Of a stretch of DNA of 64,000 nt, positions 1-8,815 are shown one piece after another. The stretch is from Noviherbaspirillum galbum. Its GTDB lineage: Bacteria > Pseudomonadota > Gammaproteobacteria > Burkholderiales > Burkholderiaceae_D. Position 1 is the stretch's first letter. Each line of letters opens with the position of its first letter. Below the pieces are notes generated by a model, which was given only the letters and a program-made list of their open reading frames with translations, did not search any database and had not been told where the DNA came from. The stretch is from positions 62,001 through 126,000 of the forward strand of contig NZ_JAAIVB010000013.1 in NCBI RefSeq assembly GCF_010974945.1, read 5' to 3'. A program made the position numbers and the translations under genes.

Positions 1-25
1 CCCAACTCAAACGCCTTTCCAACGC

Positions 26-1162
26 ATGTCGATAACGTTTCTGCATCAGGCCGCGCGCGGCGTGGCTGTTTCCCTGGCCCTGCTTTCCCTTTCCGCATCG
101 ATCGCTACCGCCGGCAACGCCGAGCCCAAGTCCAGGTCCGCTTCCAAGGCGGCGAAGGGCAATCTGCGCAAGGTCGCGCTTTCTCCCGACGAGCAGGGCG
201 AATTCGCCAACTTCAGCCAATGGAAGAATGTCGCCGACTTCATCGACGAGATGGTGGAAAAGCATGGCTTCGACCGGGCGGCGCTGGAAGCGACCTTCAA
301 GAAAACCCGTTACATCGACAGCGCCGTCCAGCTGGTGAAACCCGCGCCGCCGGGCAAGCCCAAGAACTGGCGCGCCTACCGCAGCCGCTTCGTCGAGCCG
401 ATCCGCATCAACGCCGGCGTGGCCTTCTGGGACAAGTACGCCGACGCGCTGGCCCGCGCCGAGCAGACCTACGGCGTGCCTGCGGAAATCATCGTCGGCA
501 TCATCGGCGTGGAAACCATCTACGGCCGCAACACCGGCAATTTCCGCGTGCTCGATGCGCTGACCACGCTGGCCTTCGACTACCCCGACACGCCCAACCG
601 CGACGCGCGCATGTCCTTCTTCCGCGGCGAGGTCGAAAACACGCTGCTGTTCGCGCGCGAAGCCAACCTCGATCCGTTCTCCCTGCTGGGTTCGTATGCG
701 GGCGCGATCGGCTGGCCGCAGTTCATGCCGGGCAGCATCCGCAAGTTCGCCGTGGACTTCGACGGCGACGGCCGCGTCGACCTGCGCGGTTCGCCCGTCG
801 ATGCCATCGGCAGCGTCGCCAACTTCCTGGTCCAGCATGGCTGGAAGAGCGGCGAGCCGGTTGCCTTTCCGGTGACGGTGGCGCGCGACGAAACCATGCG
901 CGCCTGGGACATGTTCATCGGACAAGGACTCGAGGCCAAGTTCAGCCTCGATGAATTGAAAGGCGCCGGCATCGTGCCGACCATCGAACCGCCGGCCGAC
1001 ATGCGCTTCGGCCTGGTCGACCTGCAGAACGGCGGCGAGCCGACGGAGTACTGGCTGGGCGCCAACAACTTCTTCGCCATCACCCAGTACAACCGCAGCT
1101 TCTTCTATGCGATGTCGGTGGTCGACCTCGGCCGGGCGGTGCGGACGGCGCGTTCGCGCTGA
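26..1162 (+). CDS. mltB: Lytic murein transglycosylase B
   Basis: Cleaves the glycan strands of peptidoglycan between MurNAc and GlcNAc, forming 1,6-anhydro ends; acts in the periplasm. The 378-residue product starts with an export signal (hydrophobic residues about 9-30, small residues at the likely cleavage site). The SLT-fold MltB domain covers roughly residues 65-375. The family motif IIGVETIYGRNTG is present, with the likely catalytic Glu at residue 163, close to Glu162 of E. coli MltB. The segment SYAGAIGWPQFMPGS is also typical. No lipobox is seen, so it may be soluble in the periplasm rather than a lipoprotein. The promoter lies before the window start. Confidence 0.93.
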   Translation: MSITFLHQAARGVAVSLALLSLSASIATAGNAEPKSRSASKAAKGNLRKVALSPDEQGEFANFSQWKNVADFIDEMVEKHGFDRAALEATFKKTRYIDSAVQLVKPAPPGKPKNWRAYRSRFVEPIRINAGVAFWDKYADALARAEQTYGVPAEIIVGIIGVETIYGRNTGNFRVLDALTTLAFDYPDTPNRDARMSFFRGEVENTLLFAREANLDPFSLLGSYAGAIGWPQFMPGSIRKFAVDFDGDGRVDLRGSPVDAIGSVANFLVQHGWKSGEPVAFPVTVARDETMRAWDMFIGQGLEAKFSLDELKGAGIVPTIEPPADMRFGLVDLQNGGEPTEYWLGANNFFAITQYNRSFFYAMSVVDLGRAVRTARSR

Positions 1163-1291
1163 CCTGCGCGGTGCGGTAGCGAATAAGGCTGGATTGTTGA
1201 CGGATGACTGCTTACTGAATCCCTTATGATAAAAGGCTGATTTTTTGCTATTTTCTTGCACTGATATTCCATTGCGGATTCACTGATTTAC

Positions 1292-4200
1292 TTGCAGCCA
1301 TTCCCCTTGTTTACCAAACGCAACCCATTTTTCATTGCCGCTATCGTATTCTTGACTTCGATGCTCGCAACGTTCGGGCTGTGGAAGAACGGTCAGCAAG
1401 AGGCGAAACGAGCCCTCCAAACTGATTTTGACTTTCAGGTCAGGCAAACGGCCCGTCGCATCGAAACACGCATGGCAACTTATGAGCAAGCGACGCGTGC
1501 GGTTCAGGCGTTTCTGCTCGGTTCCCTTGACGTAAAACGAGACGACATCCGCTTGTTTGTCGAATCGCTGCATCTCCAGGAAAAATTTCCCGGGATCCAA
1601 GGACTGGCAATCGTGCAGGTCGTGCCAGCGTCCATGTTGCAGCAGCATACAAACGCAGTCCAGCAACAAGGATTCCCGGGCTACAACGTGCATCCGAAGG
1701 GAGACCGCGCGCTGTACTCATCCATCATTCAGATCGAGCCTTTTACGGGACTCAATCTCCGCGCGCTCGGCTTCGACATGCTGACGAGCCCAGTGCGTCG
1801 GTTAGCGATGGAGCGCGCCCGGGATACCGGCCAGGCAGCCGCTTCCGGAAAAGTCAAGCTGATACAAGAGAATGGCGCGCAAGAGCAGCCAGGCTTGGTG
1901 ATGTACCTGCCTGTTTATAAACGCGGCATGCCTGCCACGACCACGGAAGAGCGTCGCGCCAATCACATCGGCTGGGTCGGCGCTCCGTTTCGCATGAACG
2001 ACTTGATGGCCGGATTGGGCGGCGAGCGGACCGCGGACATCATGCTGTCCATTTATGATGGTGAAGCCATCTCGGCCGATTCCCTGCTCTTTGACTCAGA
2101 GATCGTCGCCAACAGGGTCAAGCCAGCCACCTCCCTTTTCGAGGCCAAACGGCGCATTCTGATTGCCGGGCATCCTTGGACACTCGACATACGGTCTAGT
2201 CCGAGGTATGAAGATCGCCTCGAAACTGGCAAACCCTTGCTCATCGCCATCAGCGGAACTGGCGCAAGCGTAATGCTCGCGTTGCTGGTGTGGGCCCTGG
2301 CCTCGGGGCGTCAACGTGCCCTGACGCTTGCCAACGCCATGACCCGGCAACTGCGCGAAAGCGAGTTTCGTTGGAAATTTGCGCTCGAAGGGGCTGGGGA
2401 TGGAGTATGGGACTGGAACGTGCAAACCAACGAGGTCATCTACTCCGAACGATGGAAGGCAATGCTGGGTTATCGCGAGGCGGAAATTCAGAATGACCAA
2501 ACCCAATGGGAACGTCTCATTCACCCCGAAGACCGGCAACGTACGAAAGAGTTGCTCGAGGCTTATCTAAAAAATTGGCAGTCGGACTATTCGAATGAAT
2601 ACCGGATGCTTTGCAAGGATGGCACCTGGCGCTGGATTCTGGCCCGCGGAGCAGTAGTCAGCCGCGATGCCCTTGGTAATGCACAACGCCTCATCGGCAC
2701 CCATACCGATATCACGCACAGGAAGCAGCAGGAGGAAGCTCTTCGCGAGGCAAATGCCCGGCTTGAGGTCGAACAACACCGCGTTAGGGTCATTCTGGAA
2801 AACCTGCATGATGGATTTGTTGCAGTCGACCCTGATGGCCGCATTACGGACTGGAACGCTCAAGCGCAAAAGATTCTGGGATGGACGCCAACGGAAGCCA
2901 TTGGCAAGGACCTGACCTCACTCATCATTCCTGCCGAGCTTAGATCTGCCCTTGCCGAAGGATTCAAACGCTTTGTGGCGACCGGCCAAGCTACCCTGAT
3001 TGACAAGGTAGTCGAAGTGAACGTCCTGCATCGAAGTGGCAGGTTGATTCCTATTGAGCTCGCCGTTGCCGGGTTTCCCGTGGCTGGAAAGTACGCCGTA
3101 AGCGCGTTTATGAGGGATATCTCCGAGCGCAAAGAGGCCGAGCGCATGGAAGCTGAGCGAACGCACGCGCTTAATGAAGCACGGGAGGCCCTGCAGCATG
3201 CGCAGAAGCTCGAAGCAGTGGGCAAACTCACTGGTGGGGTTGCCCACGACTTCAACAATGTGCTTCAGGTTATCAGTGGCAACGTGCAGATAATGGAGCA
3301 CTTTTATGGACACGACCCCCAAGCCAAAGGGCGACTTGACGGCATGATGTCCGCGGTCGACCGGGGCTCCAAGCTTTCAGCACAGCTGCTGGCTTTTGCG
3401 CGGCGCCAGCCCTTGCGGCCAACCGTCGTCAATCCGCTGCGTATTGTCCGGAACATGGACGACCTTTTGCAGCGCGCCCTGGGGGACAACATCGCATTTG
3501 GTGTTATCGCACCTGATGACCTTTGGAATACATTCGTAGACTCCAGCCAATTGGAGAATGTCATCCTCAACCTGGCACTCAATGCCCGCGACGCGATGCC
3601 CGATGGGGGCAAACTGGCAGTCGAGTTGAGCAACGTCACGTCAGGTAACGAAATTGCCGGCATCCGGAGTGACCTGGCGACGGGGGACTACGTGCTTCTG
3701 GCCGTGTCCGACACTGGAGTTGGCATGACCGAGGAAGTCATGGCGCAGGCGTTCGAGCCGTTCTTTACGACCAAACCGGCCGGTGAAGGCACCGGTCTTG
3801 GTTTAAGCATGGCGTATGGATTCGTCAAGCAAAGTAACGGCCATATCCACCTCGGCAGCAAACCGGGAAACGGGACCACCATAAAAATCTACCTGCCGCG
3901 CTCCATGCAGCCGGAGATGCAAACCTTGCCACCAGTACCTGAGCCTACCTTCGGCGGTGATGAGACGATACTGGTAGTGGAAGACGACCCTGCCGTGCAA
4001 GCGACTGTCATCGGAATGCTGGAAGGACTGGGCTATCGGGTGCTGAAAGCGGACAACGGCGATGATGCACTCGAGATCATTGAACGTGGCGAAAAGATTG
4101 ACCTGTTGTTCACTGACGTGGTGATGCCCGGAGCCGTATCCAGTCCGGAGCTGGCAAGACAGGCAAAGCAAATCTTGCCAGGCTTAGGAGTGCTGTTCAC

Positions 4201-4342
4201 TTCTGGCTATACCCGCAATGCGTTGGTCAGCGGGGGTCGGCTTGAGGACGGCGTGCACCTGCTTAGCAAGCCATATCGCCGCGAGCAGCTGGCGCGAAAG
4301 ATTCGACAAGTCCTCGCGCAACAACTGAATCAAAATGCATGA
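1292..4342 (+). CDS. Hybrid sensor histidine kinase (CHASE-PAS-PAS-HisKA-HATPase-REC)
   Basis: Membrane-bound sensor kinase of 1016 residues. A membrane segment at about 13-30 and a second at about 315-337 bracket a periplasmic CHASE-type domain, a sensor for small ligands. Two PAS domains follow (about 359-480 and 498-615). The dimerisation/phosphoacceptor helix has His652 in the motif GGVAHDFNN. The ATPase domain has N (NLALNARDAMPDGG) and G (GTGLGLSM) boxes. The C-terminal receiver domain runs from about 890 to 1013, with the likely phosphorylated Asp942 in TDVVMP. The start is TTG in this reading; no better ATG lies upstream. No response regulator or output gene is adjacent, so the partner is unknown. 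The ligand cannot be inferred. Confidence 0.88.
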   Translation: MQPFPLFTKRNPFFIAAIVFLTSMLATFGLWKNGQQEAKRALQTDFDFQVRQTARRIETRMATYEQATRAVQAFLLGSLDVKRDDIRLFVESLHLQEKFPGIQGLAIVQVVPASMLQQHTNAVQQQGFPGYNVHPKGDRALYSSIIQIEPFTGLNLRALGFDMLTSPVRRLAMERARDTGQAAASGKVKLIQENGAQEQPGLVMYLPVYKRGMPATTTEERRANHIGWVGAPFRMNDLMAGLGGERTADIMLSIYDGEAISADSLLFDSEIVANRVKPATSLFEAKRRILIAGHPWTLDIRSSPRYEDRLETGKPLLIAISGTGASVMLALLVWALASGRQRALTLANAMTRQLRESEFRWKFALEGAGDGVWDWNVQTNEVIYSERWKAMLGYREAEIQNDQTQWERLIHPEDRQRTKELLEAYLKNWQSDYSNEYRMLCKDGTWRWILARGAVVSRDALGNAQRLIGTHTDITHRKQQEEALREANARLEVEQHRVRVILENLHDGFVAVDPDGRITDWNAQAQKILGWTPTEAIGKDLTSLIIPAELRSALAEGFKRFVATGQATLIDKVVEVNVLHRSGRLIPIELAVAGFPVAGKYAVSAFMRDISERKEAERMEAERTHALNEAREALQHAQKLEAVGKLTGGVAHDFNNVLQVISGNVQIMEHFYGHDPQAKGRLDGMMSAVDRGSKLSAQLLAFARRQPLRPTVVNPLRIVRNMDDLLQRALGDNIAFGVIAPDDLWNTFVDSSQLENVILNLALNARDAMPDGGKLAVELSNVTSGNEIAGIRSDLATGDYVLLAVSDTGVGMTEEVMAQAFEPFFTTKPAGEGTGLGLSMAYGFVKQSNGHIHLGSKPGNGTTIKIYLPRSMQPEMQTLPPVPEPTFGGDETILVVEDDPAVQATVIGMLEGLGYRVLKADNGDDALEIIERGEKIDLLFTDVVMPGAVSSPELARQAKQILPGLGVLFTSGYTRNALVSGGRLEDGVHLLSKPYRREQLARKIRQVLAQQLNQNA

Positions 4343-4525
4343 ATGTTCCACGATCGAATTGGGCACCACTACCGATTGGCCGTCGCCGCGAACCGCTGAT
4401 TGCTCCGACCTTATCCCGACCTGCGCATCTGTAAGTGATTTTTTATGCACCGGATGATCCGACGTTATACATAAACGCACACTCCGCCGGGCCGCACTGG
4501 CCAGTCCTATGCCCAAGCGCCCCGA

Positions 4526-5278
4526 TCAAAGAGAATATCCGGACTGGCGGATGAGGTTTTTCGCCGGCTCGGTGTTCAGGTAGCGCAACAGGGCCTCGGC
4601 CGCGGCATTGCCTTTCCCGCGCTGCAAAAGGATCGTCTCCTGGCGGATGGGGGCATGCAGGTTCGCCGGCACGATCCAGGCCGATCCTGGCTTGCGCTGG
4701 CCATCCTCGGTGATCTGCGACAGCGCGACGAAGCCGAGCTCGGCGCTGCCGCTGGCGACGAACTGGAAGGTCTGCGCGATGTTCTCTCCCAGCACCAGCT
4801 TGTCCTGCACCTCGCCGAGCACGCCCAGCGCGCGCAAGGTGTCCATCGCCGCGACGCCATAGGGAGCCAGTTTCGGATTGGCGATGGCGAGATGGGCAAA
4901 GCCTCCCTTTTTCAGCACCTCTCCGCGGTCGTCCACCATGCCGGCGCGCGGACTCCACAACGCCAGCCTGCCGACGGCATAGGTGAACCGCGTGCCGGCG
5001 ACGCCCAGGCCCTCCTTCTCGAGTTTTTCCGGCGTCTCGGCATCGGCCGCGAGCAAGACGTCGAAGGGCGCGCCGTTCCTGATCTGCGCGTAGAACTTGC
5101 CCGTGGAGCCGGCGGTCATCCTCACCCGGTGGCCGGTTTCCTGCTCGAACGTCTCCGCCAGCTTTTTCATGGGCGTGGTGAAATTGGCCGCGACCGCGAC
5201 CGCAACTTCGCCGGCGTGTGAGGCTTGTGTGGCCAGCAGGAGCAGGATGCAGACGAAGGACAGGATGCGTCGGATCAT
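4526..5278 (-). CDS. modA: Molybdate-binding periplasmic protein ModA
   Basis: Substrate-binding protein of a molybdate/tungstate ABC importer, 250 residues, the normal family length. The start MIRRIL was chosen because it gives a clean signal peptide ending near ASHA and overlaps the yaeQ stop as ATGA; the longer open frame upstream lies inside yaeQ. Family features include AVAANFTTPM, AGSTGKFYAQIRNGAPFDVLLAAD and a conserved C-terminal half, the regions that line the oxyanion pocket. No modB (permease) or modC (ATPase) gene is next to it, so it either serves a transporter encoded elsewhere or binds another oxyanion. The overlap implies translational coupling to yaeQ. Confidence 0.85.
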   Translation of the reverse strand: MIRRILSFVCILLLLATQASHAGEVAVAVAANFTTPMKKLAETFEQETGHRVRMTAGSTGKFYAQIRNGAPFDVLLAADAETPEKLEKEGLGVAGTRFTYAVGRLALWSPRAGMVDDRGEVLKKGGFAHLAIANPKLAPYGVAAMDTLRALGVLGEVQDKLVLGENIAQTFQFVASGSAELGFVALSQITEDGQRKPGSAWIVPANLHAPIRQETILLQRGKGNAAAEALLRYLNTEPAKNLIRQSGYSL

Positions 5279-5829
5279 GATCCAAGGCCGGGCGAGGACC
5301 ACACGACGTTCACCGGAAGCTGCACCGATCGTTCGCCGCTGCTGAACCAGACCGTGCCTTCCTGGATGGTGCATTGCAGCTGCATCGAGCGTTGCGCGAG
5401 TGCGGCCATGGCGACGCTGTCGGCGGCGGGAATGTTCAGCACGCGCAGGTTGCGGGCACGTTCTACCTTCGGCGCGACCTGGTCCCACCAGATCTGCCAG
5501 GTGCCGCCATAGGTCAGGACCACCACCTCGCCAGCACGGCCGCAAGCCTTCATGATGCGGCGGTCATCGGGCTGGCCGACGTCGATCCAGCGCTCGATCG
5601 CGCCGGTCAGGTCCTTTTGCCAGAGATCCGGTTCGTCGTCGGTGCTCAAGCCCTTGCCGAAGCCCAGCGCGTCGTCGGCATGGAGGGCGAAGGCAAGCAA
5701 GCGCACCATCATGCGCTCGTCGGTTTCGGAAGGATGGCGGGCGATGGTCAGGGCATGGTCGGCGTAGTAATGCCGGTCCATGTCGGCGATCTGCAGATCC
5801 GCCTTGTAAATGGTTGCCTTGAGAGCCAT
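5275..5829 (-). CDS. yaeQ: YaeQ family protein
   Basis: Small cytosolic protein of 184 residues, matching the YaeQ family from the start (MALKATIYKADLQIADMD) through ALHADDALGFGKGLSTDDEPDLW to the C-terminal QLQCTIQEG. YaeQ has a fold related to PD-(D/E)XK nucleases. In enterobacteria it was reported to suppress haemolysin loss in an rfaH mutant, but its biochemical role is unresolved. Its stop overlaps the modA start by 4 bases, so both should be on one mRNA. The upstream region to the divergent DUF1415 gene is 173 bases. Confidence 0.9.
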   Translation of the reverse strand: MALKATIYKADLQIADMDRHYYADHALTIARHPSETDERMMVRLLAFALHADDALGFGKGLSTDDEPDLWQKDLTGAIERWIDVGQPDDRRIMKACGRAGEVVVLTYGGTWQIWWDQVAPKVERARNLRVLNIPAADSVAMAALAQRSMQLQCTIQEGTVWFSSGERSVQLPVNVVWSSPGLGS

Positions 5830-6002
5830 GGGAAAGAGGTTGGGATGGTGAAATCAGGAAGGCTGCATTAGACCCTGTCCTGCGGAATTTTGGAAGCCGC
5901 GCGTCCTCGCCTGGACCCTCGCCTTGAAGAGGCGTTCTCGCGGCCCCATGGCGGCAGGCGAGGTATGATGCCTTCCTTCTCAAAGCACCGGAGTAAATCG
6001 TC

Positions 6003-6578
6003 ATGTCAACGACAGGCCCGTCAGTTTCCGACGAGGAAATCATTGCACGCACGCGGCGCTGGCTGGAGCACGCCGTCATCGGCCTGAACCTGTGTCCATT
6101 CGCCAAGGCAGTCCATGTGCGAGGCCAGGTACGCTATGTGGTCAGCCATGCCAGGGATCCGGAGGAATTGCTCGCTACGCTGCACGCCGAGCTCGAACAC
6201 CTGGCCGACACGCCGCCGGAGCGTACCGACACCACCCTGCTGATCCATCCAGAGGTCCTGAACGACTTTCTCGATTTCAACGATTTCCTGGAGATTGCCG
6301 ATGCCGCCGTGACGGCGCTGGACCTGGACGGCTTCCTGCAGGTCGCCAGCTTCCACCCGGACTTCCAGTTCGCCGGCACCGCCCCGGACGACATCACCAA
6401 CGCGACCAACCGCGCGCCCTACCCCATCCTGCATCTGCTGCGCGAGGACAGCATCGAACGGGCGGTCGCCGCGATCCCGGACGCGGCCGACATCTTCGAG
6501 AAAAACATGGAGACGCTGGAGCAGCTCGGCCCGGCGGGATGGGCAGACTTACAAAAATTAATCTTTGGCAACAAATGA
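6003..6578 (+). CDS. DUF1415 family protein
   Basis: A 191-residue cytosolic protein belonging to the DUF1415 family, common in beta- and gammaproteobacteria and without a proven role. Diagnostic segments are the N-terminal WLEHAVIGLNLCPFAK and the later QVASFHPDFQFAGT and NRAPYPILHLLRE. The conserved Cys in LNLCPFA and His in FHPDFQF look like possible active-site or metal residues, but this is inference. It is divergent from yaeQ. There is no membrane segment or signal peptide. Confidence 0.85.
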   Translation: MSTTGPSVSDEEIIARTRRWLEHAVIGLNLCPFAKAVHVRGQVRYVVSHARDPEELLATLHAELEHLADTPPERTDTTLLIHPEVLNDFLDFNDFLEIADAAVTALDLDGFLQVASFHPDFQFAGTAPDDITNATNRAPYPILHLLREDSIERAVAAIPDAADIFEKNMETLEQLGPAGWADLQKLIFGNK

Positions 6579-6694
6579 TTGCACCCGCGACGGTTGAGTG
6601 CACTCAAAATGCTGGCAGCCCAAGGTGGTTACAATGCTTGACCTTACTCAATTCCGGCATTTTCCCCGCTGCAAGACGGATAAACTTTTAATTA

Positions 6695-6723
6695 TTGCAA
6701 CTTTGAAATAATTTTATTATATT
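6695..6723 (+). promoter_or_regulatory. Predicted sigma-70 promoter upstream of the small HTH gene
   Basis: TTGCAA at 6695-6700 and TATATT at 6718-6723 are separated by exactly 17 bases in a strikingly AT-rich stretch within GC-rich surroundings. It faces the HTH gene that starts 140 bases downstream, leaving a leader of about 130 bases. The 285-base gap 6579-6863 holds no other recognisable feature. Confidence 0.5.
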
Positions 6724-6863
6724 GCAGACATGCAACACATGTCGTCGCGTGTCACTTCGCCTTTACAAACGCCGACATGAACGATTCGCAAAGCGGATCG
6801 TGCAGCATCTGCCGTCGGGCGCTTTCCCCTGTCATTACGCTATTGCGATTGGAACATTGAGCC

Positions 6864-7235
6864 ATGACTAATCAACCAGACAACCCCAACAAAAGCACAC
6901 GGCTTGCAGACCAGGTCGCCTACGACCCGAACAATCTGCTGGATGCCCTCATCGAAAAGCTCAACCTCAAGAACGATGCCGCCTTGTCGCGCGCGCTGGA
7001 AGTCGCGCCGCCGGTCATCAGCAAGATCCGCCACCGCCGCCTTCCCGTCGGTGCTTCGCTTCTGATCCGCATGCATGAAGTGAGCGACCTGAGCATCAAG
7101 GAACTGCGCATCCTCATGGGCGACCGGCGCGACAAGTTCCGCATCAGCGACAAGCAATTCAAGCCGAAGGATGGCGCAGGTGCCCAGGAAAACGATGGCA
7201 TGGAAGAATCCGTCGGCGCCGACGCCGAGGAATGA
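6864..7235 (+). CDS. Small helix-turn-helix (XRE-like) protein
   Basis: A 123-residue protein with no signal or membrane segment. Residues about 22-80 read as a lambda-repressor-like helix-turn-helix: a helix with ALSRALEV, a turn APPVISKIRHRRLPVG, then helices ending in SIKELRILMG. The C-terminal 40 residues are polar and acidic (EENDG/ESVGADAEE type) and probably disordered. It stands alone behind an AT-rich promoter-like region. Its target is unknown. It may be a lineage-specific regulator of the Oxalobacteraceae; I recognise the pattern but cannot name a characterised member. Confidence 0.7.
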   Translation: MTNQPDNPNKSTRLADQVAYDPNNLLDALIEKLNLKNDAALSRALEVAPPVISKIRHRRLPVGASLLIRMHEVSDLSIKELRILMGDRRDKFRISDKQFKPKDGAGAQENDGMEESVGADAEE

Positions 7236-7241
7236 ACGGCG

Positions 7242-7266
7242 GGCAACCGGACCCCGTCCGGTTGCC
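7242..7266. terminator. Bidirectional hairpin between convergent genes
   Basis: Perfect 11-bp inverted repeat GGCAACCGGAC / GTCCGGTTGCC with a CCC loop, placed exactly between the convergent HTH gene and cysM. It has no long T run, so it may act mainly as a transcript 3'-end stabiliser or a weak terminator. Confidence 0.6.
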
Positions 7267-7277
7267 GCCCTTGAGGT

Positions 7278-8180
7278 TCAGGCGGGGAATACCCCGGTAG
7301 ACAGGTAGCGATCTCCCCGGTCGCAGACGATGAACACGATCGTCGCATTCTCCACCGTACTTGAAATCCGCAGCGCCACTTCACAGGCGCCCGCCGCGGA
7401 AATGCCGCAGAAAATCCCTTCTTCCATCGCCATCCGCCGCGCCATCTGCTCGGCCGCGGCCTGGCTGACGTTCTCCACCTGGTCGATCCGCGAGCGGTCG
7501 AAGATTTTCGGCAGGTAGGCTTCCGGCCACTTGCGGATGCCGGGGATCTGCGATCCCTCTTCCGGCTGAGCGCCGATGATGCGCACCTCGGAATTCTTTT
7601 CCTTGAGATATTGCGACACGCCCATGATGGTGCCGGTCGTGCCCATGGCGCTGACGAAGTGCGTGACGCGCCCTTCCGTGTCGCGCCAGATTTCCGGTCC
7701 GGTGGTTTCGTAGTGCGCGCGCGGATTGTCCGGATTGGCGAACTGGTCGAGGATGATGCCTTGGCCTTCCTTCTGCATCTGCTCGGCAAGGTCGCGCGCG
7801 TATTCCATGCCGCCGGTCTTGGGCGTCAGCATGATCTTCGCGCCGTACGCCGCCATGCTCTGGCGCCTTTCCTCGCTCAGGTTTTCGGGCATGAGCAAGA
7901 CCATCTTGTAGCCGCGCATGGCGGCCGCCATGGCGAGCGCAATGCCGGTATTGCCGCTCGTTGCTTCGATCAGGGTGTCGCCAGGCTTGATCGTACCCCG
8001 CTCTTCCGCATGCTTGATCATGGACAGGGCCGGCCTGTCCTTCACCGATCCGGCGGGATTGTTCCCTTCCAGCTTGCCGAGGATGACGTTGTTGCGGCGC
8101 GCGGCATCGTCGCCGGGGAGGCGCTTGAGCTGCACGAGGGGGGTGTTGCCGATGGTGTCTTCGATGGTCAGGTAAGGCAT
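7278..8180 (-). CDS. cysM: Cysteine synthase B (O-acetylserine sulfhydrylase)
   Basis: PLP enzyme that makes cysteine from O-acetylserine and sulfide (CysM forms also accept thiosulfate). The product has 300 residues. The PLP lysine is Lys47 in NNPAGSVKDRPAL. The phosphate-binding SGNTG loop is in EATSGNTGIALA. The CysM-type segment HFVSAMGTTGTIMGVS and the C-terminal FIVCDRGDRYLSTGVF are intact. The length fits CysM rather than the longer CysK. It follows the comEA-like gene on the same strand, with a terminator-like hairpin between them, so it probably has its own promoter. Confidence 0.93.
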   Translation of the reverse strand: MPYLTIEDTIGNTPLVQLKRLPGDDAARRNNVILGKLEGNNPAGSVKDRPALSMIKHAEERGTIKPGDTLIEATSGNTGIALAMAAAMRGYKMVLLMPENLSEERRQSMAAYGAKIMLTPKTGGMEYARDLAEQMQKEGQGIILDQFANPDNPRAHYETTGPEIWRDTEGRVTHFVSAMGTTGTIMGVSQYLKEKNSEVRIIGAQPEEGSQIPGIRKWPEAYLPKIFDRSRIDQVENVSQAAAEQMARRMAMEEGIFCGISAAGACEVALRISSTVENATIVFIVCDRGDRYLSTGVFPA

Positions 8181-8260
8181 GGCGGAGGGGCGGGATGCTT
8201 CAATAAAAACATCATTCTAATCGCAGTCTCTCCCAGGCGTTTGCCGCGCATGAAAACCAT

Positions 8261-8288
8261 GCAAGAAAGCCCCGCGCGGGGCGGGGCT
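8261..8288 (-). terminator. Rho-independent terminator after the comEA-like gene
   Basis: On the minus strand an 8-bp GC stem (AGCCCCGC / GCGGGGCT, 5-base loop) is followed by TTTCTTG. It lies 47 bases past the comEA-like stop and before cysM. Confidence 0.55.
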
Positions 8289-8334
8289 GGATCGTGCTTG
8301 GTTCGGGGCCGGAAACGGCAATCGAAAGGGCGGG

Positions 8335-8685
8335 TCAGCCCTTCGCGCGTTCCTTCATGGACGATTTGCGTCCCATGCCCTTGGCTTCCGCCTTGCCGGC
8401 GTCTGCGGGCGCATTCGCGAAGGACTTGCCGTTGACCGTCAGGCCGGCGGCCGACAGCTTCGCGGCCTTCTTGTCCTTCATTCCCTTGACGCGCTGCTCG
8501 AGGTCGCTCCAGTCCTTGAAGTCCCCTTTCTTGCGCTCGTCCAGGATGCGGGTGGACATGGCGGGCCCGATTCCCTTGATGCCGTCCAGTGCGGCCTGGT
8601 CGGCCTTGTTGACATCGACCTGGGCGAAGGCGCTTCCCATGGTCGCCAGTACCGTCGCTGCAGCGACCATCCATTTCTTGAACAT
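8335..8685 (-). CDS. ComEA-like helix-hairpin-helix DNA-binding protein
   Basis: Predicted exported protein of 116 residues. The start MFKKWM was chosen over an upstream ATG because GGAG lies 8 bases before it and a signal peptide (MGSAFAQ cleavage region) begins directly. The mature part has the ComEA helix-hairpin-helix pair: VDVNKADQAALDGIKGIGPAMSTRILDERK, then a second helix set (WSDLEQRVKGM). In competent bacteria such proteins bind incoming double-stranded DNA in the periplasm. The C-terminal 45 residues are low complexity and basic (KSSMKERAKG). No other competence gene is nearby. Confidence 0.82.
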   Translation of the reverse strand: MFKKWMVAAATVLATMGSAFAQVDVNKADQAALDGIKGIGPAMSTRILDERKKGDFKDWSDLEQRVKGMKDKKAAKLSAAGLTVNGKSFANAPADAGKAEAKGMGRKSSMKERAKG

Positions 8686-8710
8686 CGTGTTTTCTCCAAA
8701 AGATTGCAAA

Positions 8711-8745
8711 GCCGACAACGTCGTCGGCAGCGCTTAAACGCTGCC
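8711..8745 (-). other. Two adjacent hairpins in the leader of the comEA-like gene
   Basis: The inverted repeats GCCGAC/GTCGGC (8711-8728) and GGCAGCG/CGCTGCC (8726-8745) abut 26-60 bases upstream of the start codon. They could form alternating leader structures; a function is not shown. Confidence 0.35.
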
Positions 8746-8815
8746 CTCTTGGAGAGGTTGACATTTCTTCAACACAATATTTTTGCGTGGAAACGGAACC
8801 GGAAAGAGCTGAATG

